Assembly (NCBI GenBank): GCA_009930355.1
Contig: RZYK01000120.1
Span: 1 to 6,394, forward strand
Length of the DNA stretch: 6,394 nucleotides
Direction of reading: 5' to 3'
Origin: Campylobacterota bacterium
GTDB lineage: Bacteria; Campylobacterota; Campylobacteria; Campylobacterales; Sulfurospirillaceae
Below, in pieces: positions 1 to 6,394 of the stretch; position 1 is the first letter of the stretch, and every line of letters begins with the position of its first letter. Below the pieces are notes generated by a model. That model had not been told where the DNA came from. It ran no database searches and worked only from the letters and a program-made list of their open reading frames with translations. The position numbers were made by a program, and so were the translations under genes.

Positions 1-6
1 AATGAT

Positions 7-34
7 AAAGTTGCTTAGAGTGTTAAGCAACTTT
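7..34. terminator. Perfect 11-bp hairpin, possible terminator of an upstream gene
   Basis: The arms AAAGTTGCTTA (7-17) and TAAGCAACTTT (24-34) are perfect reverse complements around the 6-nt loop GAGTGT. The A-rich left arm and T-rich right arm resemble a short bidirectional intrinsic terminator, but only three T residues end the stem and no longer T-tract follows. It lies before the first gene of the window, so it most plausibly closes a gene to the left that is not visible. It could also be a chance or regulatory hairpin. Confidence 0.4.
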
Positions 35-75
35 GAGATAAAATCAAAAGCATCTAAAGGTATATTTAAAGAAGT

Positions 76-116
76 TTGACATGCAGTATAGAGTAAGAGC
101 GTCTTAAGTAAATAAT
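76..116 (+). promoter_or_regulatory. Weak candidate promoter for the RhuM/PLD gene
   Basis: A consensus -35-like TTGACA lies at 76-81, but no good -10 box stands 16-18 bp downstream. The best AT-rich -10-like stretch is TAAATAAT at 109-116, about 25 nt before the start codon and too far from the -35 for a classical sigma-70 promoter. In hosts whose main promoters lack a -35 box, the 109-116 element alone could serve. The rest of 35-141 shows no ORF, RNA gene or repeat that I can support. Confidence 0.2.
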
Positions 117-141
117 CCAATAGTTCAAGTGGAGCAATATT

Positions 142-963
142 ATGTCTAATATGGTTGTTTATAATGATGGCGAAATAGAGTTAAAAGTTTCAGTTGATGA
201 AGAAACGGTATGGCTCAACAGAAACCAAATATCTGATTTGTTTGAGAGAGATGTAAAAACCATAGGCAAGCACATAAACAATGTTTTTGATGACGGCGAA
301 CTTGAGAAGGTTTCAGTTGTCGCAAATTTTGCGACAACTGCTCGTGATGGTAAAAACTACCATGTTGAATATTACAATTTAGATGTCATCATCTCGGTTG
401 GGTATAGGGTCAAATCACCAAAGGGTGTAAAATTTCGCCAATGGGCAACCTCGGTGCTGAAACAGTACATCCAAAACGGTTATGCTATCAACACTCATAA
501 GATCACAGAACAACGTCTATTTGCGCTTGAAAATGATGTAGCTACGATCAAATCTCACATCAAAAACAACACCATAGAATTGAAACAGGGCATCTTTTTT
601 AATGGGCAGATATTTGATGCGTATGCACTTTTATCAAACTTAATCAGCAGCGCAAAAAGCTCTATCGTTCTCATAGACAACTATATTGATGCATCCATCC
701 TGACACTCTTTTCCAAAAATCCCCACGTTACATGTACACTCTATACAAGCAATATTTCTAAACAACTGGAACTGGATATTCAAAAATACACCAAACAATA
801 CGGCAATCTCAGTGTTAAAATGACCAAAAACTTTCACGATAGATTTTTAATCTGCGATGAAACTGTCTATCACTTTGGCGCAAGCCTAAAAGACCTGGGA
901 AATAAAGTGTTTGCGGTCAATCAAATGCATATCTCGGCAAATGATATATTGAAAAAGGTGTAG
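142..963 (+). CDS. RhuM-family protein with C-terminal phospholipase D-like domain
   Basis: This 273-residue protein joins two domains. Residues about 20-115 match the RhuM virulence family: VWLNRNQISDLF (23-34), HINNVFDDGEL (44-54), YYNLDVIISVGYRV (77-90) and FRQWATSVLKQYIQNGY (98-114). That region resembles the N-terminal DNA-binding domains of phage antirepressors (Bro-N type). Residues 121-145 look helical and link to a C-terminal PLD-like domain. Its single active-site-like motif is H232-x-R234-x4-D239, followed six residues later by G246-A-S248. This is the HxKx4Dx6GxS pattern with Arg for Lys. I recall HDRFLI-type motifs in related proteins, so the Arg may be a family trait. Single-HKD enzymes usually work as dimers, often as nucleases. 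The start is supported by GGAG at 131-134, 7 nt upstream; M4 is a weaker alternative. No signal peptide or membrane segment is visible. It precedes hsdM by 68 nt without a terminator. RhuM genes are often found near type I R-M loci, but their role is unknown. Domain calls are firm; function is not. Confidence 0.85.
   Translation: MSNMVVYNDGEIELKVSVDEETVWLNRNQISDLFERDVKTIGKHINNVFDDGELEKVSVVANFATTARDGKNYHVEYYNLDVIISVGYRVKSPKGVKFRQWATSVLKQYIQNGYAINTHKITEQRLFALENDVATIKSHIKNNTIELKQGIFFNGQIFDAYALLSNLISSAKSSIVLIDNYIDASILTLFSKNPHVTCTLYTSNISKQLELDIQKYTKQYGNLSVKMTKNFHDRFLICDETVYHFGASLKDLGNKVFAVNQMHISANDILKKV
314..340. repeat. Perfect 27-nt palindrome inside the RhuM/PLD gene
   Basis: The arms CAGTTGTCGCAAA (314-326) and TTTGCGACAACTG (328-340) pair at all 13 positions around a single central T (327). 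The site encodes S58-VVANFATT-A67 of the RhuM domain. As RNA it would form a stem of about 11 bp with a 5-nt loop; no T-tract follows, so it is not a typical terminator. As DNA it has the symmetry expected of a binding site for a dimeric protein. Its function is unknown. Confidence 0.7.
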
Positions 964-968
964 TGTAT

Positions 969-1028
969 ATGGTTTTATTTGAGGTTGAAAAGATAGAGTT
1001 TACAAGAAGCAACTATACAAGGAATTGA
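969..1028 (+). CDS. Possible 19-codon leader ORF before hsdM
   Basis: An ATG at 969 opens a reading frame of 19 codons (MVLFEVEKIE, then FTRSNYTRN) ending in TGA at 1026-1028, only 3 nt before the hsdM start. AAGG at 955-958, inside the end of the upstream gene, is 10 nt before its ATG. The hsdM ribosome binding site (AAGGAA, 1019-1024) lies within its last codons, so translating it could affect hsdM initiation. I recognise no homologue. It may equally be chance, because ORFs this short are common. Confidence 0.2.
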   Translation: MVLFEVEKIEFTRSNYTRN

Positions 1029-1031
1029 ATC

Positions 1032-2579
1032 ATGACAAGTGCCGCTCAGAGAGCCGAATTACAAAGCCAAATATGGAAAATTGCGAACGATGTTCGTGGC
1101 GCAGTCGACGGATGGGATTTTAAACAATATGTTTTAGGGGCACTTTTCTATCGCTTTATCAGTGAAAACTTCTCAAGTTACATTGAAGCAGGCGATGATA
1201 GCATCAGTTATGCATCTCTTAAAGACAGCGTTATAACAGCAGACATCAAAGATGATGCCATCAAAACCAAAGGGTATTTTATCTATCCAAGCCAACTTTT
1301 TGTTAATCTTGCTAAAAATGCCAACGACAATGAAAATTTAAATACAGATTTGGCTGCTATATTTTCAGCGATAGAAAGCTCTGCTAATGGTTATCCATCA
1401 GAGCACGACATTAAAGGGCTCTTTGCTGATTTTGATACTACTAGTAATCGACTAGGCAACACTGTTAAAGATAAAAATAGTCGTCTTGCAGCAGTTTTAA
1501 AAGGTGTTGCAGGACTTAGCTTTGGTAATTTTGAAGAAAATAAAATCGATCTTTTTGGGGATGCTTATGAATTTCTCATCTCCAATTATGCAGCAAATGC
1601 AGGGAAATCAGGCGGTGAATTTTTCACCCCTCAAAATGTTTCTAAACTCATTGCACAGCTTGCCATGCACAAACAAACATCGGTCAACAAAATCTACGAC
1701 CCAGCATGTGGTTCAGGATCGTTACTCCTTCAAGCTAAAAAGCACTTTGACAACCACATCATCGAAGAGGGTTTCTTTGGTCAAGAAATTAACCATACCA
1801 CCTTTAACCTTGCCCGCATGAACATGTTTTTGCACAACATCAACTATGATAAGTTTGATATCGCTTTAGGCAATACGCTCTTAGACCCGCATTATGGCGA
1901 TGAGAAACCTTTTGATGCAATTGTTTCAAATCCACCTTATTCGGTCAATTGGATAGGAAGCGATGACCCAACCCTTATCAACGATGAACGCTTTGCCCCT
2001 GCTGGTGTGCTCGCTCCAAAATCCAAAGCTGACTTTGCTTTTGTGCTCCACGCCTTAAGCTACTTATCTAGCAAAGGGCGCGCTGCCATTGTTTGTTTCC
2101 CTGGTATTTTTTATCGTGGTGGTGCTGAACAAAAAATCCGCCAATATCTGATAGACAACAACTTCGTTGAAACGGTAATCTCTCTAGCACCAAACCTCTT
2201 TTACGGAACTTCTATTGCGGTGAATATTCTCGTACTCTCCAAGCATAAAACCGACAATAAAACGCAGTTTATCGATGCAAGTGGACAAGAGTTCTTTAAA
2301 AAAGAGACCAATAACAATGTCCTCACCGATGCTCATATAGATAACATCATGGATATGTTTGATACAAAAGAAGATGTTCTTCATGTTGCCAAATCTGTTG
2401 ACTACGATACTATAGCATCGAACGATTATAATCTCTCAGTAAGTTCTTATGTGGAAGCTAAAGATACGCGTGAGATTGTAGATATTAGGGTGCTCAATGC
2501 AGAGATTCAAACCACAGTAGCAAAGATTGACCGTTTGCGTGCTGATATTGATGTGATTGTTGCAGAGATTGAAGGATGA
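1032..2579 (+). CDS. hsdM: Type I restriction-modification DNA methyltransferase subunit HsdM
   Basis: HsdM transfers a methyl group from S-adenosylmethionine to N6 of adenine. Two copies join one HsdS to make the modification enzyme, which also forms the core of the restriction complex. The 515 residues are close to the roughly 520 of EcoR124I HsdM. An N-terminal helical domain (about 1-165, with WDFKQYVLGALFYRFISE) precedes the Rossmann-like catalytic domain. That domain has GGEFFTP (194-200), the SAM-binding motif I DPACGSG (223-229) and the catalytic motif IV NPPY (300-303), followed by SKADFAFVLHAL. The last 35 or so residues have heptad-like spacing and probably form a helix that contacts HsdS. 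AAGGAA at 1019-1024, 7 nt before the ATG, supports the start. The stop overlaps the hsdS start as ATGA, implying translational coupling. All expected motifs are intact, so it should be active. Methylation site: unknown, set by HsdS. Confidence 0.97.
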   Translation: MTSAAQRAELQSQIWKIANDVRGAVDGWDFKQYVLGALFYRFISENFSSYIEAGDDSISYASLKDSVITADIKDDAIKTKGYFIYPSQLFVNLAKNANDNENLNTDLAAIFSAIESSANGYPSEHDIKGLFADFDTTSNRLGNTVKDKNSRLAAVLKGVAGLSFGNFEENKIDLFGDAYEFLISNYAANAGKSGGEFFTPQNVSKLIAQLAMHKQTSVNKIYDPACGSGSLLLQAKKHFDNHIIEEGFFGQEINHTTFNLARMNMFLHNINYDKFDIALGNTLLDPHYGDEKPFDAIVSNPPYSVNWIGSDDPTLINDERFAPAGVLAPKSKADFAFVLHALSYLSSKGRAAIVCFPGIFYRGGAEQKIRQYLIDNNFVETVISLAPNLFYGTSIAVNILVLSKHKTDNKTQFIDASGQEFFKKETNNNVLTDAHIDNIMDMFDTKEDVLHVAKSVDYDTIASNDYNLSVSSYVEAKDTREIVDIRVLNAEIQTTVAKIDRLRADIDVIVAEIEG

Positions 2580-3703
2580 GTGGCGTGAACTATATGGAAA
2601 AACTGCTCCGAGGGATTAAAGTGGAGTGGAAGCTTTTAGGTGAAGTTTCAAAAGTATTAAGAGGTAAAAGGTTAACTAGAAGCCAACTTTCAGATAATGA
2701 AAAGTTCCCAGTATATCATGGTGGTTTAGAGCCACTAGGTTATTATGGAATGAGCAACAGACCTGCAAATACTACTATGGTTATAAATGTAGGAGCTTCT
2801 GCTGGTACAGTAGGATATAGTTCAGTAGATTTTTGGTCATCTGATGGTTGTTTTTGCATAGAACATTCAGCTTTATTGGTTAATAAATTTTTATATTATT
2901 TTCTAATTGGTTATCAGCACTTTTTACGTTCTAAGGTTAGAGTTGCTGGTATTCCAACATTAGATGCTTTTGTAGTAGAAAAAATAGAAATCCCTATCCC
3001 ACCTTTACATGTACAAAGTGAAATTGTCCGTATTTTGGACAATTTCACGGAGCTTACAGCGGAGCTTACAGCGGAGCTTACAGCGGAGCTTCATGCACGC
3101 AAGAAGCAATATACCTACTACCGAGACAAACTACTCACTTTTAAAGAGGGCGAAGTTGAATGGAAGGCATTGGGGAAACTCGCTGAAAATCTTGATGCGA
3201 TGCGTAAGCCTGTTACGAGCAGTTTAAGAGAAGCCGGAAACATTCCCTATTATGGTGCGTCTGGTATTGTTGATTATGTTAAAGACTATATCTTTGATGG
3301 CGATTATCTGCTGATTTCGGAAGATGGCGCAAACTTACTTGCAAGGAGCACGCCGATTGCATTTAGTGTCAGCGGTAAAAGCTGGGTCAATAATCACGCA
3401 CATATTCTTAAATTCAACACATACGTAGAACGAAGATTCGTTGAATACTATTTGAACAGCATAGACTTAACTCTGTATATCTCTGGTGCAGCGCAACCGA
3501 AATTGAATCAGAAAAATTTAAATGGAATCCAAATTCCAAATCCGACACTCGCTGAAAAAGAAAAAATAGTCTCCATCTTAGATAAATTCGATGCCCTAGC
3601 GACTTCCATGACCGAAGGTCTCCCCCGTGAAATCGAACTACGTCAAAAACAGTACGAGTACTACCGCAATCTACTCCTTACTTTTCCACAGCAAGAGGCA
3701 TAA
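2576..3703 (+). CDS. hsdS: Type I restriction-modification specificity subunit HsdS (type IC)
   Basis: HsdS reads the bipartite DNA target and holds two HsdM and two HsdR subunits. The 375 residues have the usual circular layout: a short proximal conserved segment (1-22), TRD1 (about 23-145), a central conserved region (about 146-196), TRD2 (about 197-325) and a distal conserved region (about 326-370). The conserved parts closely match EcoR124I from memory: the start MSGVNYMEKLL against MSEMSYLEKLL, SEIVRILD, RKKQYTYYRDKLL, KEGEVEW and the end EGLPREIELRQKQYEYYR. This alignment favours the ATG at 2576 over GTG 2585 or ATG 2594, although GAAGG directly abuts it; initiation probably depends on ribosomes finishing hsdM. 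Both TRDs differ from EcoR124I, so the target is unknown. Three TAEL units lie at 161-172. By hand count, G+C is about 33% over 2641-3000 (TRD1) and 39% over 3181-3540 (TRD2), which hints at an exchanged TRD1. The gene is intact. Confidence 0.96.
   Translation: MSGVNYMEKLLRGIKVEWKLLGEVSKVLRGKRLTRSQLSDNEKFPVYHGGLEPLGYYGMSNRPANTTMVINVGASAGTVGYSSVDFWSSDGCFCIEHSALLVNKFLYYFLIGYQHFLRSKVRVAGIPTLDAFVVEKIEIPIPPLHVQSEIVRILDNFTELTAELTAELTAELHARKKQYTYYRDKLLTFKEGEVEWKALGKLAENLDAMRKPVTSSLREAGNIPYYGASGIVDYVKDYIFDGDYLLISEDGANLLARSTPIAFSVSGKSWVNNHAHILKFNTYVERRFVEYYLNSIDLTLYISGAAQPKLNQKNLNGIQIPNPTLAEKEKIVSILDKFDALATSMTEGLPREIELRQKQYEYYRNLLLTFPQQEA
3018..3048. repeat. Perfect 12-bp inverted repeat in the central region of hsdS
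   Basis: GTGAAATTGTCC (3018-3029) and GGACAATTTCAC (3037-3048) are exact reverse complements around the loop GTATTTT. The site encodes SEIVRILDNFT and ends at the base before the first 12-bp TAEL repeat unit. The equivalent segment in the distal conserved region (IVSILDKF, near 3568) is not palindromic, so the protein motif alone does not force the symmetry. It may form a hairpin or cruciform that promotes slippage or recombination, but this is inference. Confidence 0.7.
3049..3091 (+). repeat. Tandem 12-bp repeat encoding TAEL units in hsdS
   Basis: GGAGCTTACAGC occurs three times without mismatch (3049-3060, 3061-3072, 3073-3084), followed by the first 7 nt of a fourth unit. It encodes three TAEL units, residues 161-172. 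In the EcoR124 family, two units (EcoR124I) give a 6-nt spacer in the target and three (EcoR124II) give 7 nt, because the extra residues lengthen the helix separating the two TRDs. This allele therefore has the longer form. Each gain or loss of one unit keeps the frame, so the locus can change specificity by slippage or unequal crossover. Confidence 0.93.
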
Positions 3704-3705
3704 CC

Positions 3706-6394
3706 ATGACCGATTTGAAACCCATTGCAGAATCAAACAGTTTTATTGTTCTTGATAAATACACTAAAATCGACCAACAAGGCGGAGGCTATCAAACCGA
3801 AGCCGATTTAGAGCGTGACCTTGTTCAAGATTTAATACATCAAGGCTATGAATGTTTAACACATGTAAAAACACCCAATACGCTGCTAAAAAATATCCAG
3901 ATACAGCTTCAAATTCTTAACAATGTACAATTCTCTGAAGGCGAATGGTTGCGATTTGTGGAGGAGTTTTTAGATAAGCCCAGCGATAATATTGTAGATA
4001 AAACCCGTAAAATTCATGACAACTACATTCATGATTTTGTATTTGACGATGGACATATCCAAAATATCTACCTCTTCGATAAAAAGAACATTGCTCGCAA
4101 TAAAGTACAGGTAATTTCACAGTTTGAGCAAACAGGCTCACATGCCAATCGTTACGATGTAACCATCTTAGTAAATGGCTTACCTTTAGTACAGATTGAA
4201 CTTAAAAAACGAGGTGTTGCGATCCGTGAAGCTTTCAATCAAGTTCATCGTTACAGCAAAGAGAGTTTTAATACCGATACATCTCTGTTTAAATACCTGC
4301 AAATTTTTGTGATTTCCAATGGAACCGACAGCCGTTATTTTGCAAATACCACGAAGCGTGATAAAAACAGTTTTGATTTTACGATGAACTGGGCAAAATC
4401 TGATAACACATTGATTAAAGACCTAAAAGATTTTACTGCCACCTTCTTTCAAAAAAAAACCTTACTCGAAGTGTTACTTCGCTATTCCGTATTTGATACA
4501 AGCAACACGCTTCTTGTGATGCGCCCTTATCAAATAGCAGCCACAGAACGCATTTTATGGAAAATCAATAGTACACGCCAAGCTAAAAACTGGAGCACAA
4601 CGCAGAGCGGTGGGTATATCTGGCATACCACTGGCTCAGGGAAAACGCTTACTAGTTTTAAAGCAGCAAGGCTAGCAACAGAACTTGAGTTTATTGATAA
4701 AGTCTTTTTCGTGGTTGACCGTAAAGATCTTGATTTTCAGACCATGAAAGAGTACCAGCGTTTTTCACCCGATAGCGTTAATGGATCAGATAGTACCGCA
4801 GGACTAAAACGCAACATAGAAGCCGATGATAATAAAATCATTGTTACCACCATCCAAAAACTTAACAACCTGATGAAAAGTGAAGACAATCTACCTATTT
4901 ATCAAAAACATGTGGTGTTTATCTTTGATGAAGCACACCGCTCACAGTTTGGTGAAGCTCAAAAGAATCTCAAAAAGAAATTTAAGAAATTCTGTCAGTT
5001 TGGATTTACAGGTACGCCCATTTTTCCACAAAATGCTCTTGGTGCTGAAACTACCGCCTCCGTTTTTGGTCGCGAACTTCACTCCTACGTCATTACCGAT
5101 GCAATCCGTGATGAAAAGGTGCTCAAGTTTAAAGTAGACTACAATGATGTAAGAGCACAGTTTAAAGCCATCGAATCAGAACAAGATGAGAAAAAACTCA
5201 CCGCCGCTGAAAACAAACAAGCATTATTACACCCAGTGCGTATCAAAGAAATTTCACAATACATCTTAGATAATTTCCGTCAAAAAACACACCGATTAGG
5301 AGCCTTAGGGAAAGGATTTAATGCTATGTTTGCCGTAAGCAGTGTTGATGCGGCAAAGCTCTATTATGAAACCTTGAATGACTTGCAAAAAAGTAGCGAC
5401 AAGCCGCTTAAAATTGCTACGATTTTCTCATTTGCTGCCAATGAAGAACAAGATGCTGTAGGGGATATTCTTGATGAAGGTTTTGAAACCTCTGCAATGG
5501 ATAGAAGTGCTAAAGAGTTTTTAAGTTCTGTAATCAACAACTATAATGTCATGTTTAAAACCAATTTTAGTGTTGAGAGCCAAGCGTTTCAAAACTACTA
5601 CCGCGACCTTTCTTCTCGGGTTAAAAAGCAAGAAATTGATTTGATTATTGTGGTAGGGATGTTTTTAACAGGCTTTGATGCTCCCACACTCAATACCCTT
5701 TTTGTGGATAAGAATCTTCGCTACCATGGTTTGATTCAGGCGTATTCACGCACCAATCGTATTTATGATGCCACTAAAACATTTGGTAATATCGTAACTT
5801 TCCGTGACTTGGAACAAGCCACTATTGATGCGATTACGCTGTTTGGTGATAAAAATACTAAAAATGTAGTGCTTGAAAAAAGCTATAAAGAGTATATGGA
5901 AGGTTTTTCCGATCTTGCTACGGGTGAAGCTCGTCGAGGGTATTTAGATATTGTGGCGGAACTACAGCGTCGATTTCCAAATCCTGATGAAATCGAAAGA
6001 GAGAAAGACAAAAAAGAGTTTGCAAGACTCTTTGGTGAATACCTTCGCGTTGAAAACATCCTTCAAAACTACGATGAATATGCCAGTTTGCAAGCCGTTC
6101 AAAGTTTGGATATGACCAATCCTGATGCTGTTGAAGAATTTAAGGCAAAACACTATCTAAGCGATGAAGAGTTAGCTGCAATTCGTTCCGTACAAATGCC
6201 AACCATACGAACAATTCAAGACTACCGTTCAACCTATAATGATATTCGCGATTGGCTTCACCGCGAAAAAAAAGGTGCAGAAAATACCGAATCAACAATT
6301 GATTGGGGTGATGTTGTTTTTGAAATAGACCTTCTTAAATCACAAGAAATTAATCTTGATTACATTTTAGAGTTGATTTTTGAAAATAACAAAA
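3706..6394 (+). CDS. hsdR: Type I restriction endonuclease/translocase subunit HsdR (3' end outside window)
   Basis: HsdR is the motor and nuclease of the complex: it pulls DNA in with ATP and cuts at distant sites when the target is unmethylated. The frame is open for 896 codons to the window edge; EcoR124I HsdR has about 1038, so roughly 140 C-terminal residues, which bind the methyltransferase core, are missing. The nuclease domain shows D151, E165-x-K167 and the RecB-like QxxxY at 179-183. K220 matches the EcoR124I lysine that contacts the motor ATP site. Motor motifs follow: Walker A TTGSGKT (308-314, K313), VVDRKDLDFQ (336-345), VTTIQKL (380-386), DEAH (408-411), FTGTP (434-438), GMFLTGFDAP (651-660) and QAYSRTNR (678-685). 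Numbering agrees with EcoR124I as I recall it, implying a nearly gapless alignment. AAGAGG at 3693-3698, 7 nt before the ATG, fixes the start, 2 nt after hsdS. No frameshift or lost catalytic residue is seen. Confidence 0.96.
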   Translation, partial: MTDLKPIAESNSFIVLDKYTKIDQQGGGYQTEADLERDLVQDLIHQGYECLTHVKTPNTLLKNIQIQLQILNNVQFSEGEWLRFVEEFLDKPSDNIVDKTRKIHDNYIHDFVFDDGHIQNIYLFDKKNIARNKVQVISQFEQTGSHANRYDVTILVNGLPLVQIELKKRGVAIREAFNQVHRYSKESFNTDTSLFKYLQIFVISNGTDSRYFANTTKRDKNSFDFTMNWAKSDNTLIKDLKDFTATFFQKKTLLEVLLRYSVFDTSNTLLVMRPYQIAATERILWKINSTRQAKNWSTTQSGGYIWHTTGSGKTLTSFKAARLATELEFIDKVFFVVDRKDLDFQTMKEYQRFSPDSVNGSDSTAGLKRNIEADDNKIIVTTIQKLNNLMKSEDNLPIYQKHVVFIFDEAHRSQFGEAQKNLKKKFKKFCQFGFTGTPIFPQNALGAETTASVFGRELHSYVITDAIRDEKVLKFKVDYNDVRAQFKAIESEQDEKKLTAAENKQALLHPVRIKEISQYILDNFRQKTHRLGALGKGFNAMFAVSSVDAAKLYYETLNDLQKSSDKPLKIATIFSFAANEEQDAVGDILDEGFETSAMDRSAKEFLSSVINNYNVMFKTNFSVESQAFQNYYRDLSSRVKKQEIDLIIVVGMFLTGFDAPTLNTLFVDKNLRYHGLIQAYSRTNRIYDATKTFGNIVTFRDLEQATIDAITLFGDKNTKNVVLEKSYKEYMEGFSDLATGEARRGYLDIVAELQRRFPNPDEIEREKDKKEFARLFGEYLRVENILQNYDEYASLQAVQSLDMTNPDAVEEFKAKHYLSDEELAAIRSVQMPTIRTIQDYRSTYNDIRDWLHREKKGAENTESTIDWGDVVFEIDLLKSQEINLDYILELIFENNK
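4451..4459 (+). repeat. A9 homopolymer tract in hsdR
   Basis: Nine consecutive A residues encode part of Q249-K-K-T, between the nuclease domain and Walker A. Gain of one A would bring a TGA into frame at 4494-4496, and loss of one A a TGA at 4517-4519. Either would leave a fragment of about 265-270 residues without the motor. The tract is long enough for occasional replication or transcription slippage. As sequenced, the frame is open. Confidence 0.6.
6266..6273 (+). repeat. A8 homopolymer tract in hsdR
   Basis: Eight consecutive A residues lie in the codons for R-E-K-K-G, after the last helicase motif. The tract is shorter than the A9 at 4451 and is a weaker candidate for slippage. It is noted mainly because a length error here would truncate the C-terminal part of HsdR. 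Confidence 0.4.

Noticed and set aside
232..963. Loss of PLD activity because the HKD lysine is replaced by arginine (H232-x-R234).
   Set aside because: The HDRFLI form seems common in this PLD-like family as I recall it, so the change cannot be read as inactivation of this copy.
314..3048. Both internal inverted repeats (314-340 and 3018-3048) contain TTGTC...GACAA, suggesting a shared operator.
   Set aside because: The gap between the half-sites is 11 nt in one and 9 nt in the other, and the flanking bases differ, so a common binding site is not supported.
2576..3703. Possible invertible hsdS cassette, given the internal inverted repeat.
   Set aside because: Inversion systems need a second, oppositely oriented hsdS copy or fragment and usually a recombinase gene. 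Neither is in the window, and the two repeat arms are only 7 nt apart.
3917..4141. Open reading frame on the minus strand inside hsdR; similar ones lie at 640-837, 2184-2384 and 5962-6153.
   Set aside because: Each lies opposite a well-supported gene, has no recognisable motif or ribosome binding site, and has a composition that follows from the sense codons.
4880..5137. Alternative + strand frames inside hsdR (4880-5137), hsdM (1504-1821) and hsdS (3009-3227).
   Set aside because: They overlap strongly conserved segments read in the main frame. The 3009-3227 product merely reads the TAEL repeat in another frame as repeated LQRS.
1..6394. CRISPR array, tRNA or rRNA gene, or transposon ends.
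   Set aside because: No spaced direct repeats, tRNA-like or rRNA segments, transposase frames or terminal inverted repeats were seen on either strand.

Overview
The window holds most of a type I restriction-modification locus, all on the + strand, preceded by one accessory gene. The order is a RhuM-family/PLD-like fusion protein (142-963), then hsdM (1032-2579), hsdS (2576-3703) and hsdR (3706 to the window edge, 3' end missing). The host cannot be fixed from one mobile-type locus. The moderately AT-rich composition and codon use fit a mesophilic Gram-negative bacterium; a Campylobacterota genus such as Sulfurospirillum or Sulfurimonas is a guess, not a result.

Layout. Bases 1-141 are non-coding: a perfect 11-bp hairpin (7-34) that probably ends an upstream gene, then AT-rich leader with at best a weak promoter. 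The RhuM/PLD gene follows with a good ribosome binding site. A 68-nt gap with no terminator leads into hsdM and contains only a possible 19-codon ORF. hsdM and hsdS overlap by ATGA, and hsdS and hsdR are 2 nt apart, so the three are tightly coupled and the upstream gene is probably co-transcribed.

The R-M genes belong to the type IC (EcoR124I-like) family. HsdM carries DPACGSG and NPPY, the signatures of an N6-adenine methyltransferase. HsdS has two variable target recognition domains (TRDs) between conserved regions, and the central conserved region carries three TAEL units from a perfect 12-bp tandem repeat. In the EcoR124 family the number of these units sets the spacer length of the bipartite target. 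HsdR has the nuclease and SF2 translocase motifs at the same residue numbers I recall for EcoR124I (D151, E165, K167, K220, K313, DEAH at 408). Together they would make an M2S methyltransferase and an R2M2S endonuclease that methylates the host and cuts unmodified incoming DNA after ATP-driven translocation.

What stands out: the RhuM/PLD fusion ahead of the operon; a perfect 27-nt palindrome inside that gene; a perfect 12-bp inverted repeat inside hsdS directly next to the TAEL repeat; an A9 tract in hsdR that could switch it off; and a TRD pair unlike EcoR124I, so the DNA specificity is unknown. Nothing here amounts to a clearly new system. The best candidate for unrecognised biology is the RhuM/PLD protein and its internal palindrome.
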